From assembly GCF_028858725.1 (NCBI RefSeq), contig NC_084790.1:35753031-35817030 (forward strand): a DNA stretch of 64,000 nt, read 5' to 3'. The first letter of the stretch is position 1. Every line of letters starts with the position of its first letter. Position numbers and translations under genes: made by a program. Shown in pieces: positions 56,414 through 64,000 of this stretch. The notes beneath the pieces are model-generated. The model did not search any database and was not told where the DNA came from. It worked only from the letters and a program-made list of their open reading frames with translations. Origin of the DNA: Colius striatus (Eukaryota > Chordata > Aves > Coliiformes > Coliidae).

Positions 56414-56752
56414 TAATTTCTGTTAAGCCCATTGCTGGATTTTTTTCTTCTGTGTAATTACTACACACAGGACCTTGTGAGAATTGGATTAAATTGGGTT
56501 TGCTACCTACTGTTGTTTAAGGCCTAGGTACTGATAGTGCAGAGGTCTGGGGCTAAATTGTTAGGAACCTACTGTAAATCCAGATGGATAACTGAACTGT
56601 TGCCTATTTGAAAAAATAAGTGCAGAAATCAAGAGCTGTAACTGTGTACTTTTTCTAATACTGTATTTAAGCATTTTGTTATGGACTTGAATATTAGTTT
56701 TGTTACATTATTTTTCTATGAAGAATATAATAAACACATTTTACTAGCTCTC
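56414..56752 (+). other. FSD1L 3' UTR
   Basis: About 0.34 kb from the stop to the likely cleavage site roughly 15-20 bases after the polyadenylation signal. A second AATAAA-type signal downstream (near 56980) could give a longer form. Confidence 0.75.
56729..56734 (+). terminator. FSD1L polyadenylation signal AATAAA
   Basis: AATAAA about 315 bases after the FSD1L stop, preceded by TTACATTATTTTTCTATG and followed by TTTT-containing sequence. It is the first strong signal after the stop. Confidence 0.8.
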
Positions 56753-59700
56753 CTAAAATGAATGATTTGACTACGATATTTTTTTTAATTACTGGACTCT
56801 TCATTAGAACTTAACATGCATTTCAAAAGAATATTGATTTGCCAGCCCAGCCTGACAAAATATCACAGCCATATGACTTAAAGAATATTACAAGAAGTTA
56901 CAAGCCTGATCGAAAGACACACCAAGAACAATCTGTGATATTTTTTTTTCCTGATTAAAAAAATCCCCCGGTTTCCTGTGAATAAATTCCCATTTAAATA
57001 CCATATTTTTGGAGTTTGACCCCTATCTATCACAAATTACAGAAAATGTAAAAATGTGAAAGTATTTAAAAACATTCTTATGTTCTCAGTGAAGATGTAT
57101 TATGACAGGCAGCCAGTACTTAAGGTAACAGGCTTGCAAGCAAAAATCTAGAGCTTTTAGAAAACTGTAGCATGGTACTGCTCCCTCAGAAGCTCTTAAT
57201 TTGGGTCATCTCTTGCCTTTCCAGTTTTAGGGCATTATACTAATTGCATTCTGATAATCAACAGTTCATGTTGTTCATCAAGTGTAAATGATGAATTTTT
57301 TTCTGCTGACAGCAAAGCTGTAATGCAGCAGAGGCTGGGAACAGGAGTGCGAGAGCTTCAGTTTTAAGCGCATCTCCCCAGAGAAGAAGGGATAGGTGAG
57401 CTACTGCTAAAACATCTTTAATCTTTTTATCAAGCCAGCTTTAAGGCTGGCTAAAACTACTCTAACAACTTTGTCAATATCGAAGCGGCACTAAATTGCT
57501 GGTGATAGAGTGGTACCTGCTGAGGCCAGGCATACATTTGTGCTACCTGTTTTGACTAGCATACCAGGGATTCCTGGAACTTTCTGGTTAACCAGAGAAG
57601 TAAAAAAGATGTAGCTTATATATTTAGTATTCCACTCAACTTACTAGCTTATACTATATGCCACATATATGTGGCTATAAGACTGGCTTTCAGAGAATTG
57701 GATTCTAAATGGTGTTTGTGTAGCCTCTAGCTTCCTGGGATTTTGTTTGTTTGTTTCTTTGTTTTGTTTTTTAAGGGCAAGGAAAAAGCAGAAAGTGAGG
57801 AAACGGTTTGCCAGCTAACTTGTGATCTGTTCCTGGATCTGTGGTTATAAATGGCTGTTCACCAGTCACGTGAAATGTTGGGCCTGAGTGTTTCATCATC
57901 TCAGCTCCTAATTGGAAGCTTAATGACAATAGTCAAATGATTCATAATAGTGGGAGAGCTAAAGAAAAATCATGTTATATTCTTCGTGGAAAATCCTAAC
58001 ATTTCAATGAGAATTGCTTGTGTATTGAATCTATTTAAACCTGCTTTCTTCCTTTTACTCAAATCCAGGAGTCTGGAAATAATTTTCAGATGCACACTTG
58101 AATTGTCTGTTTCCTAACTGAACATTTTTTTCCTCGTATCACCTGAAAACTGTTTCAAATTCATGCTTGTAGGGCCTATAATGAAAGGGCTCTTTTCCTA
58201 CAGGGCCAATGTACTTTCTTCTGTGTATCTTTTATTCTGTGAAAACGTAACCATCTAATCATGCTAAATTTTGTCCATCAAGATGTGTCAAGAGGAACAG
58301 AAATGTCTTGAAACAACTCATAATAAACTGGTTATGATGCTCAGTGGAAAAAAAAAAATTATTGCCTGTTCTAGACATTTTTGTTTCTCTTGAGAAATCA
58401 TGGATTTGACAGAACAGTTGAACTGTTAATTTCATATCTGGAACTTGAGCATCTCTAAATATCTGCATTGTGAGCAAAGTTAACTGTAATCACTTTTTCA
58501 GAGAGAAGTGCAAAACAATTCCCAGTTTAGCTGTACCTTCCTCTACCACTTTAGTGTTTTGGATCTTGAAACAAGGATAGTGGAAGGTGACATCATTCTT
58601 AAGAGAACGGAGTCTGAATCTCTTTCACACAGTATCTAGAGATGTTGTTACATAAGTTTTCCTGTAATGACTACCTGACTGGGAGTTCTAGAGGCTTACC
58701 TGCTGCAAATTCTGTGGTATGTGAGAAAGTGGGACTTGCATACTGAGACCCCAGTGATGTTCAGAGAGAGGAGGGTTGAGCAGATGCTTCTTCTTCTGAG
58801 ACTCATTCTATTGGATGACTGTGGCAGACATTGAGATAGGCTAGTACCTGTTCATGCTGCTCAGTCATCATCTCGATCTGGGGTGCTCAGCTAAAGTTCC
58901 TCTTTAAATTTCCCTTTTTGGAAAGAAAGGGAACGTTTCCATTAAGTTAATGTTTAGTGAAGAAACAACCATGAGTAATCTCTAGCCCTGCATAAGAACA
59001 TTTACATTATGAAGGTTTTTTAGCAAGATGTTGTATAACCTGCAAGGTAAATTTGATATGCACAATGTAAAAATGTAATTTTTCTTTAACACCGTTAGAA
59101 GAAAGCTTGAAGTATTTCATACTGTGACTTGTGACTTGCAATTTTTAGTTTAACCAATGTCCTAAATTAACCTTACATGTGACTTTTTGCCCTTAAAGGT
59201 TGGATTTGATATATAATAGTTTGCACAGATGTTAAATTTTTGCTGCTAACAGCTAGTCCAGTTGTTTTTAGTAAATGGGGATATGAAGAATTGCCTTAAG
59301 CACTTTAGATTTTTTTTTTAGTCATCTTCTTTCTGAGCTAGTGTCTGTCCAGTACGAATATATTAGTGATACTTTGTTGGAGGTGGTGCACTGTTTGTAC
59401 CTGCAGCTAGACAGGGGTGCATGCAGTCTGTGAAGTTACTTTTTCCTAGGGCAATCCACTTCAGGGACTAGAGGGACTGTTTTTTTTGGCAGTGGATTAG
59501 ACCTTATGAAGGTCTGTCAGTTCACCCTGTACTTAACACAAAATATAATATGCTTAGTGGCTTTAAAACTCCCTCAGCCTCTCTGCTCTGGAGTTGATGC
59601 TGTTTGGTGGCTAGTCGGGAGTTTTCTTCTGTATGACCAAAATGAGGTTTGGTTTTTTTTTTTTTTTTCAAATGCTGGTTACTGGTATTCTCTCAAAATA

Positions 59701-60140
59701 ACCTCAAAGTAACTTGTGAGGAACTGAAGGTCTCCCTTGTGGTTGTAATATATCAGAAAACAGTAGCTTTCATTGTTTCTATTGAAAACTTGTGTGAACC
59801 GCAACAAGGGATGCTGATTTTGGAAAGGATGATTTAAAAGCATCCAGGTGACAAGTGCTTCTCCAGATACCAAATATGGGTGGCAGGTTTGCTTCTGGTA
59901 CATCCTTTAAGCAGAAAAAGTAGAGGCTAATGGACAGGTCCCATTCCCCACTCCTGGCGTAACTGCCCTTTCACGTTAAGGCTGGGGAATCAGACTGGTT
60001 CCCTTAGGGAAATCATCTGACCTAGCCATGTTTTGGTCTGTTTGTGATCACAGGTTATGAATGTGATACATAGTTTGATAGACAACGACAATGATTTCTG
60101 TCTGTAATTGCTCCCTTGCCTCACTTGAACTCTGACAGCC
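56753..60140. other. FSD1L-FKTN intergenic region, nothing recognised
   Basis: AT-rich unique-looking sequence without a CR1 or LTR that I can name, in contrast to the repeat-dense FSD1L introns. T-runs occur near 59312 and 59648-59669. No exon-like ORF is seen. Confidence 0.55.
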
Positions 60141-60440
60141 TGAACTGTTGGAACCATTGGAAGGGGATGCCTGGATGTGGTTTTCCCTTCTCCTCTGGGC
60201 CATAGGCCGAGCAGGGCGGATCCTCTGTTGGCTGGTTGCCCCCGCCGTCCTCGGCATCATCTGGCAAGGCTCGTCTGTGCGGCTGGAGAGTGGCCGCCGG
60301 GTTCATGCAGACGTTGCTCTGCATCTCAGGTATTTCCCAATGAGTGCATCGCCCTTGTGGAGAGCACCCTGAGGAAGGAGGCCGCTGGGTGCCGGGCCGC
60401 GTCGCAGGGCTGCCTCCGAGCCCGCGGAGTATTCTCATGT
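60140..60440 (+). promoter_or_regulatory. GC-rich block upstream of the FKTN island, possible alternative first exon
   Basis: A CpG-rich segment separated from the main island by about 80 bp of AT-rich DNA. It contains an acceptor-like CTCTGACAG (ends 60138) and a donor-like CATCTCAG|GTATTT (donor GT at 60331). The interval is open on + and encodes a hydrophobic stretch (LLLWAIGRAGRILCWLVAPA). I recognise no protein. It may be a distal FKTN first exon, an upstream lncRNA exon or island shore. Confidence 0.35.
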
Positions 60441-60499
60441 CCTTGACTTGTGTGTAATGCGAGCTTTTTGTATTAATACAGAAACTTGACCTCTGAAGT

Positions 60500-60960
60500 G
60501 CCTCAGTGTCCGTCATTGCATCTTCCCGCGAGGCGCGGTTCGGCCGCTGGGGGGCGGGGCGGCGCCGTGCCGTGCCGGCGTTGGTGCAGGCTCGGCCCGC
60601 GCGCATGCGCGGAGAGTAGTGGGGCGAGCGGCGCTTTCGACGGGGCGGTGCAGGGCCGCCGGCGTCGGGCAGGGGCTGCGATACCCGGCGCCGCGCCGCG
60701 GGCAGGGGAGCGAGAGCGCCGGGGCCGGGGTGGCTGGAGCTGAGCGCCCTTGGCTGCTCCGCAGGGCGCCCGGCCTGGGCCTGCTGTCAGCGTCCGACTT
60801 GCTGCCGGTGCGGCCTGCGCGGCGGCCCGGCCCGCCCCACCCTACCCTACCGTGCGGGCGCGGGGAGCAGCTGGGAGGCAGACCGGAGAAGATGAGCGAG
60901 GCTGCGCTGCTTCCAGGCGGTGATCGAGAGCGACCTCAAGACTAATGCAGAAAATCAACA
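60500..60960 (+). promoter_or_regulatory. CpG-island promoter of FKTN
   Basis: Very GC- and CpG-rich and TATA-less. It has a GC box GGGGGGCGGGGCGG at 60549-60562 and a palindromic NRF1 site GCGCATGCGC at 60601-60610. The NRF1 site suggests a housekeeping-type bidirectional-capable promoter. The transcription start probably lies shortly downstream of 60610. The island runs directly into the first coding exon. Confidence 0.88.
60892..60945 (+). CDS. Upstream ORF in the FKTN leader (17 codons)
   Basis: The ATG has A at -3 (GAAGATGA) and opens the peptide [17 protein letters not shown]. The TAA stop at 60943-60945 shares its last A with the FKTN ATG at 60945-60947 (TAATG). The FKTN ATG itself has a poor context (C at -3, C at +4). 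If the leader is contiguous, FKTN translation would need leaky scanning or reinitiation. An unseen splice acceptor just before 60941 would remove the uORF. Confidence 0.5.
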   Translation: MSEAALLPGGDRERPQD

Positions 60961-61049
60961 AGAACGTGGTCCTGGCTCTCCTGTCTCTGACCAGCCTGGT
61001 TTTCCTCCTTTTCCAGTTGTACTATTACAAGTTCTACCTGTCGCAGAAG
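60945..61049 (+). CDS. FKTN: FKTN first coding exon (membrane anchor)
   Basis: 35 codons, exit phase 0, donor AAG|GTAAGA. It holds the signal anchor. It lies inside the CpG island, so in this genome the 5' UTR and start codon may share one exon; mammals have separate noncoding leader exons. Confidence 0.93.
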
Positions 61050-62417
61050 GTAAGAGCGAGCTGTCCCGCAAGGGCTTATTTTTGTGAAATAACGCAGTAG
61101 AATGCAGTATGGCCCAGTAGCATGAGTGCCGCCCCCAGTCTTCCCTCCTGTGGCAAACTCTTCCAATAGCACCGACGGGAAGGGAGTGGGTAGGTAGCTC
61201 GGGCAAGTTTCTAACGGCAGGGGTACGGTCACATTCCAGTTGCCAGCCGGGTGTTCTAACGCATTCGTGTCAGCCAGAGGCATCCCGTTGTTTCTGAAGT
61301 GGGATTGCCGTTTGCAGGTTGGGAGACACCAAGACTTAATCTTTACAAGCCTTACTACTCTTGTTGTTAAGTGACTCTTACTGAAAGTGAACTCAAACGA
61401 AGCACTGTCTTAGAGTTTTTTATGAAGAAACAAGGTAGCATTTACTGGTTTAAGGGTTTTCAGCAGTGGTGTTTTTAAAAGAAAACTAAGCTTTTCTGCA
61501 GTTGTCTTAGTGCTTTGTGATTTATTCTCATAATTTTCTAGCTATTATAGATTAAACCCTGTTCTTATACTACCTGTGGGATGTTCAGTTGAGCGTGATT
61601 TTCTGTAACAGGAGAAACAGAGACCTGTTTCTATCTGTGAACTACTCTGGGATTTTTTATTGGCTTCATAGTATACAGTTGCAATGCAGATTCAACAAAG
61701 GAACTTGGTTTATTTTTTGCAGGAGAACTGCATAAGAGTTGTGTTTCCTGTGGTGGGTTTTTTTTTTTTTTTTTTACCCTTTAGTGAAGACGTTCTTAAA
61801 TGTGGACATTCTTAGGGCTAGGTGGTACCACAACCTTTGACATCTTTCTCACAGTTTCTGATTGTAAACAAGGCTGTGAATGAGAAATTCTTCATACTTT
61901 TGAAAAGCCAAAAGCTGAGCCATCAACTGCTTTGACCTTACAGTATGAATATATTTTTTTTCAAATTTAATTATTTAGGATTACGACTGGTAAAACACGG
62001 GGCATAGTGCTGCTGTCTATTCCTCAGTGGTATTTGCCTAACGATGTTTCTGTTTGTTGTCTTCACATTATGCATTTACTGCCATGTTGACTTAGAAACC
62101 TGAAGCCTGGTTGTGCATTCCTTGCGTGTCTGGAGGTCCCCAAGGCTTGCATTGTCCTTGTGTATATATTAGGCCAGAGCATTTGTTTAAGATTTCTCAT
62201 CATGAAACTAGTTGAGTGACTAGAAGCATAACCATGGCCATAATTAAAAAGTGCTAAATAGATAAATGTTCTGTGAAGAAATCCCTAAGCAGAGATTGAA
62301 CCAAAACTTTCTTTTTTTTCTTTTCTCCCTTGCTCTTCCCTTCTTTGGTTTTGACAGAATGGAGCAGTTTTCTCCAAAGTCAGAGGAAGCCAGCCAGGCC
62401 AAGACAGCACTAGATGG
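60945..62417 (+). CDS. FKTN: FKTN, fukutin, N-terminal part (exons 1-2; gene continues beyond the window)
   Basis: Joining 60945-61049 and 62358-62417 gives the first 55 residues. Fukutin is a Golgi type II membrane protein that transfers ribitol-5-phosphate onto the core M3 O-mannosyl glycan of alpha-dystroglycan, acting with FKRP; human mutations cause dystroglycanopathy. Here one sees a short cytosolic start (MQKINKN), a transmembrane anchor of about residues 8-28 ([20 protein letters not shown]) and the luminal stem [29 protein letters not shown] and LFQLYYYK are hallmark fukutin text. Only a small fraction of the roughly 460-residue protein is present; the catalytic domain lies downstream. 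It is transcribed in the same direction as FSD1L, 4.2 kb after the FSD1L polyadenylation signal. Confidence 0.96.
61050..62357 (+). other. FKTN intron after the first coding exon
   Basis: A 1.3-kb intron, donor GTAAGA, acceptor TTTTGACAG. It contains a T18 run near 61758-61775 and no other element that I can name. Confidence 0.9.
62358..62417 (+). CDS. FKTN: FKTN second coding exon (luminal stem)
   Basis: 20 codons, phase 0-0, acceptor GACAG, donor TGG|GTACGT. It encodes [20 protein letters not shown], corresponding to the luminal stem of fukutin just after the membrane anchor. Confidence 0.94.
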
Positions 62418-64000
62418 GTACGTATAGTGTCATGAGTTCATATGGTCCTTCTGCAAGCTTCACGGAACTCTGGCAGAATTGCAAACTCAGGGTCCAGTTC
62501 CCTTTCCCGATCACTGGAGATTTTTTAGTATTAAGGACTAAGAGGTGCTTTCTTCACTGTATTAAATTATTAACTATTTCAAAACATCAGTTTAAAATGC
62601 AGTTGAGAAATAGCAGCCTTTGCCTGTGTAGTCCTTAGTGGTGGTGTTAATGTTTTGAGAAGCAAAGCTTGTTCTCTCAGATACAGAAGTTTTGGTACAG
62701 GTTTCAATATTCTTTCAGACTGTGTTGAAAAGATTGGCTTGTTTGATGTGCAGCTTGTTAGGTAGTTGGTAGTATGCTCTCAGGACTCAGAATACTGTTT
62801 TGTGTGCTCCAGTTGTTTGACCTGACGCTTACTGTTTTGTGTTACTTGCTTATGCTTGGTCATAAAGCTCTTCACAAGTAGGAAAAGAACACATTTCGTC
62901 ATCCACCAGTTGCTGTATTACAGTGTTCAGGAGCAATGTTAGGAGTGCCATTTAATACTTGAAATGGGATGTTTTTTGTTACACCTTGCTTAAGGTTTGC
63001 AGGATTGAGTGCAACCAAATCATCTTCTTGGCCTCAGGGAATCATAAGCTCAGTTATGGTATGTGTAGTTTTGTTTGTTTAGAAGAACTTTTACAGAAGT
63101 CTTTTGTCAACAGACCTCCCAGTAGGAAAACAGCACAGATGGTTAAAGAGATCAATGTGCTGGGAGCTGGCTGCCTTTTGCTTTGGAAGCAGTAGGATAA
63201 TATTGCTTGTTAGTAAAATAGCCATTTAAATACTGTGTTGCTGCGGAGCAAGATACAAGGTGCTCTGGTTAAGAGCTGTTCTTGGGAGTAGTCCAAACCA
63301 GTTGCTCTGTGGGCTTCTTGCTCATGCCAGTAATATCCTACTGTTCTTGAAGGTGACACTCCTTGAAAATACCTGATAGGTTTTAGGTGGTGTGGTCACA
63401 GTGAGTGTCTGATTTGCTAGTCTGTGGACAGAGTTCTCATTGAGCTCTAACTTGATCTTATGAGATCATTAGTAACAGAACAGAATGCTCCACAGTCTTG
63501 CCAGGTACTTGGTGCTCTTCAGAATCCCTACATGGTGAGTCAAAAATACTCTTATTTGAATATGTTTCTCTTAGCTGCATGTCGTCATCACCATTTCTTT
63601 TAACCAATTATTAAAGTTTCAGCTAAAAGACTTTTCTTTTGCACAAATTTGTTTCCTGTTCATCAGTCTCATCTGCTAGTTTTAGTTCTAGAAATAATGC
63701 TGGCACATCCCTTTTGGCTCGTATAGCTGAAATGCTAAGAAAGTGGCCTTAATTCTGCTTGTACAGCACATGTAGTGTTGCTGCCTAAATTCTGCTGATT
63801 TGCATTCTGTCTTCATGTTTTTATGTCTGAGGCCAGAATTGGAGACTGGCCTGCAGAGTCTGGTTGAACAGACTCAGCAGCTGCACAGGAGGAAGGTTAG
63901 AGCTTCAGTTAGAAAGCCAGAGTAAGCTTGCAGGGCAAGTGGCTTGGGCAGCAGGCCATTGTAGACACCTTGAGATGTAACAGACATGAACTCTGACAGT
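62418..64000 (+). other. FKTN intron 2 (partial)
   Basis: From donor GTACGT to the window end. I searched for the next expected coding block (the luminal segment after DSTQW in human fukutin) and saw none, so the intron extends beyond the window. No repeat was recognised. Confidence 0.8.

Noticed and set aside
60121-60606. A 161-codon minus-strand ORF beginning at the NRF1 palindrome.
   Set aside because: It looks like a GC-driven opening; no splice or protein evidence supports a divergent coding gene, although a noncoding divergent transcript cannot be excluded.

Overview
This is a vertebrate genomic window, almost certainly from a bird. CR1 LINE copies dominate the repeats, several ending in the CR1 ATTCTATGATTCTGTGA-type tail. 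The long terminal repeats (LTRs) belong to ERVL and ERV families that I associate with non-galliform birds. Two split genes are recognisable, both on the + strand: FSD1L, complete at about 26.27-56.41 kb, and FKTN (fukutin), whose first two coding exons lie at 60.95-62.42 kb before it runs out of the window. The order FSD1L-FKTN matches human 9q31, a segment that lies on the avian Z chromosome (established synteny, not visible here).

Layout. 1-6.1 kb has no coding exon. Its AT-rich text and two polyadenylation signals look like 3' UTR or downstream flank of a + strand gene; synteny suggests SLC44A1. 6.1-26 kb is intergenic and holds a long 5'-truncated CR1 (8.6-11.0 kb), further CR1 pieces at 19.9, 22.3 and 25.5 kb, an ERVL LTR piece at 24.2 kb, an LTR-like block at 17.3-18.0 kb, a GC-rich island at 7.6-7.95 kb with a minus-strand splice donor, and a long unexplained ORF at 13.1-14.0 kb. 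26.0-26.7 kb is the FSD1L CpG-island promoter. 26.3-56.75 kb is FSD1L: 13 constitutive coding exons giving a 494-residue protein (coiled coil, COS box, fibronectin III, SPRY), a phase-matched 120-bp cassette exon, and a candidate truncating exon. Its introns carry three same-family solo LTRs in sense orientation, three ERVL LTRs, and a near-complete CR1 (remains of ORF1 and ORF2, reverse transcriptase deleted) nested inside one ERVL LTR. 56.75-60.1 kb shows nothing recognisable. 60.15-60.96 kb is a GC-rich two-part region at the FKTN promoter with an NRF1-type site, a GC box and a 17-codon upstream ORF whose stop overlaps the FKTN start. 61.05-64.0 kb is FKTN intronic sequence apart from exon 2.

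FSD1L encodes a predicted microtubule-associated relative of the MID/TRIM proteins without RING and B-boxes. FKTN encodes a Golgi glycosyltransferase-like enzyme of alpha-dystroglycan O-mannosylation. They are neighbours, not a functional operon. The FSD1L exon junctions were derived by hand: every one keeps frame and uses GT-AG, and the lengths sum to a multiple of three.
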